Source: Cupidesulfovibrio sp000226255
GTDB lineage: Bacteria; Desulfobacterota; Desulfovibrionia; Desulfovibrionales; Desulfovibrionaceae
Length of the DNA: 64,000 nucleotides
NCBI RefSeq assembly: GCF_003402415.2
Contig: NZ_AP036014.1
Coordinates: forward strand, 1,054,001 to 1,118,000
Direction: 5' to 3'
Part shown: piece by piece, positions 43,936 to 51,697 of the stretch
Layout of the letters: each line of letters begins with the position of its first letter
Position numbering within the stretch: position 1 is the first letter of the stretch
Notes under the pieces: generated by a model
What the model saw: the letters and a program-made list of their open reading frames with translations, nothing else
Told to the model about the DNA's origin: nothing
Database searches by the model: none
Made by a program: the position numbers and the translations under genes

Positions 43936-44433
43936 ATGCCAGTGAGCGCGACAGACGCCACGCAACCCGCCGCCGGAACCGGCGGCCGCACGTCGGGCCG
44001 CACGGCCAAGCGCGCGTGCGCGCCGAGCATGCCCGACGGTCCGGACGCGGTTGCCGCGCCGGGCGGGGCCGATCTTGCCGACGCCCCGGTGTGCCAGCAG
44101 CACTGCGAGCACACCGAGGTCATCGCGCGGGTGCGCGCGCGGCTTGCCCCGGACGAGGACATGGCCGAACTGGCCGCCACCTTCCGGCTGCTGGGCGACC
44201 GCACCCGCGTGCGCATTCTCGAGGCGCTGGCCTGCGACGAACTGTGCGTGTGCGACCTGGCCGCCGTGGTGGGCCACAGCCAGTCGGCCGTCTCGCACCA
44301 ACTGCGCCTGCTGCGCGCGGCCAAGCTGGTGCGGGTGCGCCGCGACGGCAAGAACGCCTTCTATACCCTTGATGACGACCACGTGCGGCACCTGTTCCGC
44401 CAGGCGCTGGACCACGTGCAGGAAAGCCGCTGA
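43936..44433 (+). CDS. ArsR/SmtB-family metal-responsive repressor
   Basis: 165 residues from ATG 43936; a GTG two codons later has better spacing from GGGAG and may be the real start. The winged-helix domain is FRLLGDRTRVRILEALACDELCVCDLAAVVGHSQSAVSHQLRLLRAAKLV. ELCVCD (C104, C106) is the alpha-3 thiolate site of CadC/ArsR sensors, and CQQHCEH (C53, C57) lies in the N-terminal arm, as in CadC. The C-terminal helix DDDHVRHLFRQALDH resembles the SmtB alpha-5 zinc site. Likely senses Cd, Pb or Zn. No efflux pump is adjacent; the downstream DUF3124 gene is the only candidate target. Confidence 0.9.
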   Translation: MPVSATDATQPAAGTGGRTSGRTAKRACAPSMPDGPDAVAAPGGADLADAPVCQQHCEHTEVIARVRARLAPDEDMAELAATFRLLGDRTRVRILEALACDELCVCDLAAVVGHSQSAVSHQLRLLRAAKLVRVRRDGKNAFYTLDDDHVRHLFRQALDHVQESR

Positions 44434-44455
44434 CCCGGCGGCGGGAGAACGCCCC

Positions 44456-45094
44456 ATGACCCAGCCCGGCCAGTCGGCCCCCACGCGTCCGTCGCAGGGG
44501 CCGTCCCGCGTCCTTTCGGCCCCACCCCTTTTGTCCCGGCCCGTTGCCGCCCGCGTCCCGGCAGTTTCGGTCGCCCGGGTGCGCACGTTGGCCCTGCGCG
44601 TGGCGGCCTGCCTCGCCCTGTGCTGCGGCCTTGCCGCGCTGCCCATGCCCACGGGCATGCCGCGCGCGGGCATCCTTCCGGCGGTCGCGCAGGCCGAGAT
44701 GACCGTGGGGCAGACGGTGTACGTGCCGGTGTATTCCTCGGTGGTGTACGGCAACCGGGGCCGCACCCTGAACATCACCACCATGCTTTCGGTGCGCAAC
44801 ACCGACCAGCGCATTCCCATCACCCTCATGGAGGTGCGCTACGTGGACGAGAACGGCAAGACCGTGCGCACCTACCTGAACGAGCCGCGCCAGTTGCCGC
44901 CCCTGGGCTCCGCCCAGTTCGTGGTTGAGGAATCGGACACCCTCGGCGGCGCGGGCCCCGCGTTCATCGTGGTGTGGCGCGCGGCGGCGCAGGTGTCGCA
45001 ACCCCTGGCCCAGGGGGTGATGATCGGCACCGTGTCGTCGCAGGGCATCTCGTTCATCACCGAGGGAAAGGTGGTCGGCAACGCCGCCAGGTGA
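44456..45094 (+). CDS. Exported DUF3124 protein
   Basis: 212 residues from ATG 44456, 22 bases after the ArsR-family gene (GGGAGAACG site). A long basic N-terminus leads to a signal segment (TLALRVAACLALCCGLAALP). The mature domain is DUF3124: TVYVPVYSSVVYGNRGRTLNITTMLSVRNTDQRIPITLMEVRYVDENGKTVRTYL, then SAQFVVEESDTLGGAGPAFIVVW. It is predicted to be a periplasmic beta-sandwich of unknown role. The ArsR partner suggests control by a metal. Confidence 0.85.
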   Translation: MTQPGQSAPTRPSQGPSRVLSAPPLLSRPVAARVPAVSVARVRTLALRVAACLALCCGLAALPMPTGMPRAGILPAVAQAEMTVGQTVYVPVYSSVVYGNRGRTLNITTMLSVRNTDQRIPITLMEVRYVDENGKTVRTYLNEPRQLPPLGSAQFVVEESDTLGGAGPAFIVVWRAAAQVSQPLAQGVMIGTVSSQGISFITEGKVVGNAAR

Positions 45095-45162
45095 CCGGTT
45101 TCGCAAGGGCGGCGCGGCGTGGGTTCACACCCGCATCTTGCGTCCATGTTCCAGGGATGATG

Positions 45163-45187
45163 GCGCGGTCCTTCGGGCCGCGCTTTT
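45163..45187 (+). terminator. Terminator of the ArsR-DUF3124 operon
   Basis: 9-bp stem with one T-G wobble (45163-45171 with 45175-45183), TTC loop, TTTTC tail. Confidence 0.75.
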
Positions 45188-45260
45188 CTTTTCCGTCGGT
45201 TGCGGCCCCTTGGCAATCGCGCCGCCTTGCCCGCCGCTCGCCGTCCGGCGCGGATTTTCG

Positions 45261-45289
45261 TTGACAGAGGGGGCACGTTCGGGTGAATT
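45261..45289 (+). promoter_or_regulatory. Promoter of the GntR-family gene
   Basis: -35 TTGACA (45261-45266), 17-base spacer, weak -10 TGAATT (45284-45289) that overlaps the operator. Repression of its own gene is likely. Confidence 0.45.
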
Positions 45290-45318
45290 GGTTCAACCAG
45301 TGAATGGTTGTACCAATT
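45286..45318. promoter_or_regulatory. GntR/FCD-type operator, double TGGTNNNACCA site
   Basis: AATTGGTTCAACCA (45286-45299) and TGGTTGTACCAATT (45305-45318) form a 14-bp inverted repeat with one mismatch around GTGAA. Each arm also contains a TGGT-N3-ACCA dyad, the LldR/PdhR/FadR-type half-site pair. It lies 43 bases before the GntR-family gene. Confidence 0.8.
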
Positions 45319-45361
45319 TTGCAGCCGTTCGCGCATCCCACTGCCCCGGGAGGGCCGTTGC

Positions 45362-46078
45362 GTGAAAGCGCAGATGACCCCCGCCTTCAAGCCCGCGCGC
45401 CGCATCCGCCTGCACGAGGAAATCGTGGGGCAGATTCGCGACCTCATCGAGAAGGGCGAACTGAAATCCGGCGACAAGCTGCCCCCCGAACGCCGCCTGG
45501 CGGAACTGTTCGGGGTCTCGCGCCATTGCGTGCGCGAGGCCATCCGCTCGCTGGAGCAGCAGCGCATCGTCACCAGCCGCCTTGGCGACGGCACCTACGT
45601 GCTGGACGACACCGAGGAAACGCTCATCGAGCCGCTGGCCGCCATCATCGAACAGCGCCGCGCCAAGCTGCGCGAGGTGCTGGAGTTCCGCCGTCTGCTC
45701 GAACCGCAAATCGCCGCGCTGGCCGCGGCCCACGTCAGCGACGGCGACCTTGCCGCCCTGCGCCGCGCCCTGGACGCCCAGGTGGCCGAGATAGAAGGCG
45801 GCAACACCGGCTCCGACGCCGACGTGGAATTCCACATGATCATCGCCCGCGCCACCCGCAACACGGTGGTGCAGGAAGTGCTGACGCGCCTGCACGACAT
45901 TCTCAGCGACAGCCGGGACTTCACCCTGCAGACCGAAGACCGCCGCCAGTGGGCCGTCGCCACCCACGCCAACATCCTCGCCGCCATGGAGGCGCGCGAC
46001 CCCCAGGCGGCCTTCCGCGCCATGCACGAACATATTCTGCACGTCGAGGAAATAGCCCTCGAATGGTCGGGGGAATGA
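45362..46078 (+). CDS. GntR-family (FCD) regulator, LldR/PdhR-like
   Basis: 238 residues from a GTG at 45362 with a GGGAGG site. The N-terminal winged helix is RRIRLHEEIVGQIRDLIEKGELKSGDKLPPERRLAELFGVSRHCVREAIRSLEQQ. The C-terminal FCD ligand domain has FRRLLEPQIAALAA, DVEFHMIIARATRN and THANILAAMEARD with the three His that bind metal in this class. The adjacent genes are an FMN hydroxyacid dehydrogenase and a permease, so lactate or a related 2-hydroxyacid is the likely effector. The TGGT-N3-ACCA operator fits the LldR group. Confidence 0.92.
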   Translation: MKAQMTPAFKPARRIRLHEEIVGQIRDLIEKGELKSGDKLPPERRLAELFGVSRHCVREAIRSLEQQRIVTSRLGDGTYVLDDTEETLIEPLAAIIEQRRAKLREVLEFRRLLEPQIAALAAAHVSDGDLAALRRALDAQVAEIEGGNTGSDADVEFHMIIARATRNTVVQEVLTRLHDILSDSRDFTLQTEDRRQWAVATHANILAAMEARDPQAAFRAMHEHILHVEEIALEWSGE

Positions 46079-46262
46079 CCCCCATGAGCACCCACGCATG
46101 ACCACGCAGGCGGCAAGACCACTCACCACGCGCCCCGGCGCGTCCGGAACGCCCGGCGTATCCGGAACGCCCGGCGCGCATCACGGCATCGACGCCCAGG
46201 GCGAGGCACGCCCGGTGCGGGCAAGGCCCGCGCCGCCCATGTTCGCCTGGCAAAGGAGGGAC

Positions 46263-47285
46263 ATGATGAAGGAAGTTCGCGACAAGGCACGCCAACTGAT
46301 GAAAGGCTACTGTCGGGTTTGCCCGGTATGCAACGGCAAGGCCTGCGCGGGCGAGGTGCCCGGCATGGGCGGCCTGGGCACCGGCGCGACCTTTGCCGCC
46401 AACCTTGACGCCCTGGCCGCCGTGCGCCTGAACATGCGCCTGGTGCACGACGTGAAGGAGCCCGACACCTCCACCACCGTGTGCGGCATGGCGCTGGACA
46501 TGCCCGTGCTGGCCGCGCCCATCGGCGGCGTGTCCTTCAACATGGGCGGCGGCGTGAGCGAGGAAGACTACGCGGCCGCCGTGGTGGGAGGCTGCGCCGA
46601 GCGCGGCATCATCGGCTGCACCGGCGACGGCGTGCCCCCGTTCATCATCGACGCGGGCTTCGCGGCCATCACCGGCGCGGGCGGGCGGGGCATTCCGTTC
46701 ATCAAGCCGTGGGACGGCGCGGAACTGGACGAAAAGCTCGACCGCGCGCTGGAACTGGGCTGCCCGGCCATCGGCATGGACATCGACGCCGCAGGCCTCG
46801 TCACCCTGCGCAAGATGGGCCGCCCCGTGGGCCCCAAGACCCCGGCGGAACTTTCGCGCATCGTGGCCAAGGTCAAGGCCAAGGGCATGGCGTTCATTCT
46901 CAAGGGCATCATGACCACCATCGACGCCAGCCTGGCGGTCGAGGTGGGCGCCGACGGCATCGTGGTGTCCAACCATGGCGGCCGCGTGCTTGACCATGCC
47001 CCGGGCACGGCCGAGGTGCTGCCCGAGATCGCCGACGCGGTGAAGGGGCGCATCGCCATCCTGGCCGACGGCGGCGTGCGCGACGGCGTGGACGTGTTCA
47101 AGATGCTGGCCCTGGGGGCCGACGCCGTGATGCTGGGCCGCCCCTTCTCCATCGCCGCCGTGGGCGGGCTGAAGGAGGGGGTGACCATGCTGGTGGATTC
47201 CATCAAGGGCCAGCTGGTGCAGGCCATGGTGCTGACCGGCAGCGCCAATGTTGCGGCCATCGGCCGTCACGCCCTGCGCATGTAA
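46263..47285 (+). CDS. FMN-dependent alpha-hydroxyacid dehydrogenase with N-terminal Cys cluster
   Basis: 340 residues from ATG 46263 with an AAAGGAGGGAC site; an upstream in-frame ATG (46098) has no comparable site. TIM-barrel FMN enzyme: PVLAAPIGGVSFN, GIIGCTGDGVPP, FILKGIMTTIDASLAVEVGADGIVVSNHGGRVLD (catalytic His238) and ILADGGVRDGVDVFKMLALGADAVMLGRP. Near the N-terminus C17, C20, C23 and C28 (YCRVCPVCNGKAC) form a Cx2Cx2Cx4C set that could bind a 4Fe-4S cluster, absent from classical lactate oxidases. Likely passes electrons from lactate or a similar acid to a low-potential acceptor. Controlled by the upstream GntR-family gene. Confidence 0.88.
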   Translation: MMKEVRDKARQLMKGYCRVCPVCNGKACAGEVPGMGGLGTGATFAANLDALAAVRLNMRLVHDVKEPDTSTTVCGMALDMPVLAAPIGGVSFNMGGGVSEEDYAAAVVGGCAERGIIGCTGDGVPPFIIDAGFAAITGAGGRGIPFIKPWDGAELDEKLDRALELGCPAIGMDIDAAGLVTLRKMGRPVGPKTPAELSRIVAKVKAKGMAFILKGIMTTIDASLAVEVGADGIVVSNHGGRVLDHAPGTAEVLPEIADAVKGRIAILADGGVRDGVDVFKMLALGADAVMLGRPFSIAAVGGLKEGVTMLVDSIKGQLVQAMVLTGSANVAAIGRHALRM

Positions 47286-47490
47286 TTGCAAGGGGGAGTT
47301 CCGCTTGCCAGCCTTGCCGGCATGCGAAAATCCCCGTCTGCAATCCTGAAGGATATCCGGTCCGGCGGCCGCCCGCATGGCGCGCCGCCGGGTCATCAAC
47401 CCCGCGCCCGGACCGACGCCAACCCCGTCGCCGCGCGCCACGGCCGAAACCTCGCGGGCCGCGCAATGCCCGCATCGCGGAGTGCCAGAC

Positions 47491-48288
47491 ATGCTTCTTT
47501 CCCTCGCGCTGTACCTGATTCTTGGCGCCATCGCGGGCATCCTTGCCGGGCTGCTCGGCGTGGGCGGCGGGCTGGTCATCGTGCCCATGCTCAATTTCGC
47601 GTTCGAATGGCAGGCCATTCCCCACGAATTCATGCAGCATCTGGCGCTGGGAACCTCCATGGCCAGCATCATGTTCACCTCCATCTCCAGCTTCCGGGCG
47701 CACCACAAGCGCGGAGCGGTGCTGTGGAACGTGGTGTGGCGCATCACCCCCGGCATCATTACCGGCACGCTGGTGGGCACATGGGTGGTGGCCCAGCTTT
47801 CCACCAATTTTCTCAAGGGCTTCTTCGTCTGCTTCCTGTACTGGGTGGCGGCGCAGATGCTGCTGAACATCAAGCCCAAGCCCTCGCGCGAACTGCCCGG
47901 CAACATGGGCATGTTCGGCATGGGCAACGTCATCGGCGCGGTGTCCAGCCTGGTGGGCATTGGCGGCGGCACGCTGTCGGTGCCGTTCATGGCGTGGTGC
48001 AACGTGGCCATGCATACGGCCATCGGCACCTCTGCCGCCATCGGCTTTCCCATCGCGGTGTCCGGCACCGTGGGCTACATAGTTAACGGGCTGGCTACCC
48101 AGGGCCTGCCCGCGAACACCTTCGGCTTCGTTTACCTCCCCGCCCTGGTCGGCATCGTCTGCGCCAGCGTGCTCACGGCCCCCCTTGGCGCCCGGTTGGC
48201 CCACAGCCTGCCGGTGGCCAAGCTCAAGAGCATCTTCGCCGTGCTGCTCATCGTCATGGCGACGCGCATGCTGATCGGTCTCCTGTAA
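47491..48288 (+). CDS. TauE/SafE-family permease
   Basis: 265 residues from ATG 47491. About eight hydrophobic helices, with the family signatures GAIAGILAGLLGVGGGLVIVPML at the N-terminus and VIGAVSSLVGIGGGTLSVPFM in the middle, an internal repeat typical of this fold. The family moves sulfur oxyanions and carboxylates. In this spot, after a hydroxyacid dehydrogenase, an organic acid or sulfite/sulfonate is plausible. The gap from the dehydrogenase is about 200 bases without a clear terminator, so co-transcription is possible. Confidence 0.85.
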   Translation: MLLSLALYLILGAIAGILAGLLGVGGGLVIVPMLNFAFEWQAIPHEFMQHLALGTSMASIMFTSISSFRAHHKRGAVLWNVVWRITPGIITGTLVGTWVVAQLSTNFLKGFFVCFLYWVAAQMLLNIKPKPSRELPGNMGMFGMGNVIGAVSSLVGIGGGTLSVPFMAWCNVAMHTAIGTSAAIGFPIAVSGTVGYIVNGLATQGLPANTFGFVYLPALVGIVCASVLTAPLGARLAHSLPVAKLKSIFAVLLIVMATRMLIGLL

Positions 48289-48324
48289 ACGAAACTCCTC
48301 CCGCTGAAGGTCTTCTCACGCACG

Positions 48325-48350
48325 GCCCCCGGCGCCCCTACGCCGGGGGC
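48325..48350 (+). terminator. Hairpin after the TauE-type gene
   Basis: 10-bp perfect stem (48325-48334 with 48341-48350), loop CCCCTA. There is no T run, so termination is uncertain. Confidence 0.5.
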
Positions 48351-48503
48351 TGCTGCGTTGAAGGGGGCCGCGCCAGCGCCGTGCCGTTTCGCTCGGCAGG
48401 GCGGGGGGTTGCCTTCGCGGGGCGCGGCATATAGATGGGCTGGATGCCAGCGCATCTTTACAAAACTTTACATGGGCCCGGTGGCGGGGCGGGGGTGGCG
48501 CGC

Positions 48504-49022
48504 ATGCGCGGGCTGCGCGTGGCCGCCGTGTGCGCGGCGCTGTGCGCGGCACTGTGGAACTTCGGGGCGGCCGGTCCCGCCGCATGGGCGGCGGGCAGTA
48601 CCCTGGGGCAGGATGCCGACGTGGTGGAAGGGTTCATCCGCACCGGCGTGGAGCTTGCCGACGCATATGCGGCCGGGCCTGTCTGCGGGCGCCTGGACGA
48701 CGACATGAAGCGGGTGCGCGGCACGCGCGCGGCTTCCGACGCTGCCATGAAGCGGCTGCTGCTGGTGGAGAACGACCCCAGGCAGGAGATGCTGCGCGGG
48801 GCATTCCGCCGCGCCAACGAATCTGCCGCGCGGCTTGCGGCGGCCATCGACGGCGCGGGGGCGGTGTGCCGCCAGGGGGGCGATGCCCGCATCGACGCCA
48901 CGGGCTACCGCCTGCGCCTGGAAAACGAGGCGCTGTTCCTGGCCGAGAACGGACGCACCCTGTGCCGCATCCTGACGGCGGAAGTGCCTGGCCTGGTCTG
49001 GCCCGACTGCGACCGCCCCTGA
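48504..49022 (+). CDS. Exported hypothetical protein
   Basis: 172 residues from ATG 48504 (weak ribosome site). A signal peptide is clear (RVAAVCAALCAALWNFGAAGPAAWAAG). The mature part is helical with Asp/Arg-rich stretches (VEGFIRTGVELADAYAAGPVCGRLDDDMKRVRGTR) and four Cys residues (VCGRL, VCRQG, LCRIL, DCDRP) that could form two disulfides in the periplasm. It ends in WPDCDRP. No family recognised. A 13-bp tandem repeat begins at its stop codon. Confidence 0.55.
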   Translation: MRGLRVAAVCAALCAALWNFGAAGPAAWAAGSTLGQDADVVEGFIRTGVELADAYAAGPVCGRLDDDMKRVRGTRAASDAAMKRLLLVENDPRQEMLRGAFRRANESAARLAAAIDGAGAVCRQGGDARIDATGYRLRLENEALFLAENGRTLCRILTAEVPGLVWPDCDRP

Positions 49023-49081
49023 CAGGTGCGCCTGACTGGTGCGCCTGACAGGTTCGCCTGACCCGTCACGCCTGACCGGTT
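49018..49081. repeat. 13-bp tandem repeat at the 3' end of the exported-protein gene
   Basis: Units beginning CCTGACNGGTGCG: five imperfect copies, the fourth 14 bases long. The first unit spans the stop codon, so the repeat touches but does not extend the reading frame. Confidence 0.8.
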
Positions 49082-49514
49082 ATACTCCCGGCGCGTTCAC
49101 GCCTCTGGTAGACCGCGCGCCCGGCATGCCCGGTTGGCTGCCTCGTGCCTGCGCCACCCGTCCGGCAAATCCGGCCCCATTTCTTTCGGCAGCGTTCGAT
49201 CCTGACTCCTTCAGGCCCGCCCTTGCCCGTGCGGGCTCCACGCATTCTCTCCGTTTGCTCCACAACCACGCGTCTGCCGTCACCATCCATGCGTGCCCTT
49301 CGCATGTCCGCCGGATCCTGTTGCTTCTTCGCCCTTGCCCGCGCGCCGCATCCGGGATAGAGGCACGGGCAACGCGACCCGGGCTGCACGATCACGGGAA
49401 TGCGCAGTGATCTGAACTGAACTGGGCGCGCCGCCGCGAGGTTGGGCGTGCCCCCGTTTTTTTCATGCCGGTCCGCGACCCGCCGATCAGACGCGGGCGG
49501 GCAGGGAGGTTTGC
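49023..49514. other. Intergenic region before the YitT-family gene
   Basis: Beyond the 13-bp repeat it is C-rich with no ORF that has a ribosome site. The GGGAGG site of the next gene is at its right end. No terminator with a T run was recognised. Confidence 0.5.
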
Positions 49515-50378
49515 ATGTTCACCAGAAAGGAACTGGCCTATTCCGTCCGCTGGAACCTGCTGCTGCTCACCGTGGGGGCGGCCCTGTTCGCCCTGGGGGC
49601 GCAGGGCATCGTGGCCCGGCACGGGTTTCTCACCGGCGGCATCTACGGCATCGCGCTGCTGACATGGTATCACACCCATCTGCTGTCCCCGGCGGCGTGG
49701 TACCTGCTGTGCAACATCCCCCTGTTCGTGCTGGGATGGCTGCAAGTGGGGCGGCGGTTCCTGCTCTACAGCCTGTATGGCATGCTGGCCACCACCCTGT
49801 TCGCAGAGGTGTTCTCTGGGGTGGACCTTGGCGTGCGCGACCAGTTGTACGCCGCCGTGGCCTCCGGGGTCATCTGCGGGGCTGGCGGCGGCATGATGCT
49901 GCGTTCGCTGGGGTCCGGGGGCGGGCTGGACGTGGCGGCCATCATCCTGCACCGTCGCTTCGGCCTCGGCATCGGGCGGTTCGGCTTCGGCTTCAACGCG
50001 GTGCTGTTCGCGGCATGTCTTGCCTCCATGCCGGTGGACATGGTCATCGCCTCGCTGATCCAGGTGTTCATTGCGGCGGTGACGATGGAATACGTGCTGG
50101 CGCTGTTCAACCAGCGCAAGGTGGTGTTCGTCATTTCCGCGCACAGCCGCCGCATCGGGCACGACCTGGTCACCGAACTGGGGCAGGGGGCCACCTTTCT
50201 GCAGGGGCGTGGCGGCTATTCCGGCGACGACCGGGAAATCGTCATGACCGTGACCAACAACGTACAGCTGAAGCGCATGGAGGAACTGGTGTTCACGGTG
50301 GACCCCGATGCGCTGTTCATCGTCGAGAACACCTTCACCGTGCTCGGGGGACAATTCACGCGGAGAAAGGTGTACTGA
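49515..50378 (+). CDS. YitT-family membrane protein with DUF2179 domain
   Basis: 287 residues with a GGGAGGTTTGC site. Five to six N-terminal helices include NLLLLTVGAALFALGAQGIVARHGFLTGGIYGIALL, then GSGGGLDVAAIILHRRFGLGIGRFGFGFNAVLF, typical of YitT. The C-terminal 85 residues are a cytoplasmic DUF2179 domain (VVFVISAHSRRIGHDLVTELGQGATFLQGRGGYSGDDREIVMTVTNN...DPDALFIVENTFTVLGGQFTRRK), a ferredoxin-like fold thought to bind nucleotides or ligands. Substrate not known. Confidence 0.88.
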   Translation: MFTRKELAYSVRWNLLLLTVGAALFALGAQGIVARHGFLTGGIYGIALLTWYHTHLLSPAAWYLLCNIPLFVLGWLQVGRRFLLYSLYGMLATTLFAEVFSGVDLGVRDQLYAAVASGVICGAGGGMMLRSLGSGGGLDVAAIILHRRFGLGIGRFGFGFNAVLFAACLASMPVDMVIASLIQVFIAAVTMEYVLALFNQRKVVFVISAHSRRIGHDLVTELGQGATFLQGRGGYSGDDREIVMTVTNNVQLKRMEELVFTVDPDALFIVENTFTVLGGQFTRRKVY

Positions 50379-50446
50379 CGCGGGCGGTTGTGGCATGCTG
50401 AAGTGCATTCGTACCGCCCGTTATCGCACCTTCCCGTGGAGGCCGC

Positions 50447-51697
50447 ATGACCAACCTTGTTCCGCAACGCGTACCCGCGCGCCCGTCCCTTTCGCGGCCG
50501 CGTCTGCCGGGTTGCGTGACCGCAGTGGCGCTGTGCGTGCTCCTGCTGGCCGTCGCCGCGCCGTGGGCGCAGGCCGCGAATGCAGAACTCTCGAACGCGG
50601 AATCTGCGGACGTCCCGGCGGCTTCCCCGGCCGACACGCCCACGGGAGGCCCCGTGCCGGTGCTGCGCATTTCCACGGAGAACGGCCCCGCGCACTTTCA
50701 GGTCAAGGCCCTGCGCCGCTTCGCGGAAGACGTGGAGCGGCGGCTGGCCGGGCGGCTGCGGGTGGAGGTGCATGACAGCGCCAGCCTGTACCGCGACCGC
50801 GACGTGCTGCAGGCGCTGAATCTGGGCCGCGTGGAAATGGCCCTGCCCGGCACGTGGGTGTTGCATGCCGCCGTGCCCGACTGCGGGGTGTTCATGCTGC
50901 CGGTGTTTTATGGCGCGCCAGCCAGCGCCAGCCTGGCCGTGGCCGATGGGCCTCCGGGCCGGATCATTGATTCACGCATCGAGCGCAACCTGCGCGTCAC
51001 CGTGCTGGGGCGCTGGCTGGAGTTGGGGCACGCCAACCTGTACCTGGTGGACCGCGCGGTGCGGCGGCACGAGGACATCGGCGGCCTGCGCATTCGCGTG
51101 GCGGGCGGCCCGGCCAATGAACTGCGTCTGGCCGCCATGGGCGCGCGGCCCCTGGTGGTGCCCTGGCACGACCTGCCGCACTGGCTGCGGTCCGGCAACC
51201 TCGACGGCCTCATGTCCACCCACGAGACGGCGGTGTCCGGCCAGCTCTGGCGGTACGGGGTTTCGCACGTGTTCGAGGACCGCGCCTACTTTGCCATGTA
51301 CGTGCCGCTGGTCAGCCGGATGTTCTGGGAACGGCTGCCCGACGATGTGCGCGCCGCGCTGCGCGATGCCTGGGAGGCCCACGTGGACGGCGCCCGCGCC
51401 CAGGCCGCCGAGGCCCAGGCCGAGGCCCGCGAGACGCTGCGTGCCAGGGGGCTGGCGTTCGCCGTGCCCGACGATGCCGTGCTGCGCCGCTGGCGCGAGC
51501 GGCTGCGCCTTGGCGAACGCGAGGTGGTGGATTTCGTGGGGGTGGACCCCACGCTGTATGAAACCGTGAAGGCCACGGCGTGGCAGGCGGAACAGGCGGG
51601 CTCAGAGCCGGGGAAGGCCGTTGAGCCTGGGGGCAGACCAGCTGCCGGGACCCCTGTAAGCCCCTCCGCCAGGCCCATTACCAGGGAGGTTCCATGA
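50447..51697 (+). CDS. TRAP-type (DctP) solute-binding protein
   Basis: 416 residues with an upstream TGGAGG. A signal peptide (VALCVLLLAVAAPWAQAAN) and an Asn/Ser/Asp/Pro linker precede the DctP fold: RISTENGPAHFQVKALRRFAEDVERRLAGRLRVEVHDSASLYRDRDVLQALNLGRVEMALPG, then GLRIRVAGGPANELRLAAMGARPLVVPWHDLPHWL. The fold binds small carboxylates for TRAP permeases, yet no dctQ or dctM gene is nearby. A Pro/Gly-rich tail overlaps the next gene by four bases. It may serve a remote permease or act as a sensor-binding protein. Confidence 0.88.
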   Translation: MTNLVPQRVPARPSLSRPRLPGCVTAVALCVLLLAVAAPWAQAANAELSNAESADVPAASPADTPTGGPVPVLRISTENGPAHFQVKALRRFAEDVERRLAGRLRVEVHDSASLYRDRDVLQALNLGRVEMALPGTWVLHAAVPDCGVFMLPVFYGAPASASLAVADGPPGRIIDSRIERNLRVTVLGRWLELGHANLYLVDRAVRRHEDIGGLRIRVAGGPANELRLAAMGARPLVVPWHDLPHWLRSGNLDGLMSTHETAVSGQLWRYGVSHVFEDRAYFAMYVPLVSRMFWERLPDDVRAALRDAWEAHVDGARAQAAEAQAEARETLRARGLAFAVPDDAVLRRWRERLRLGEREVVDFVGVDPTLYETVKATAWQAEQAGSEPGKAVEPGGRPAAGTPVSPSARPITREVP

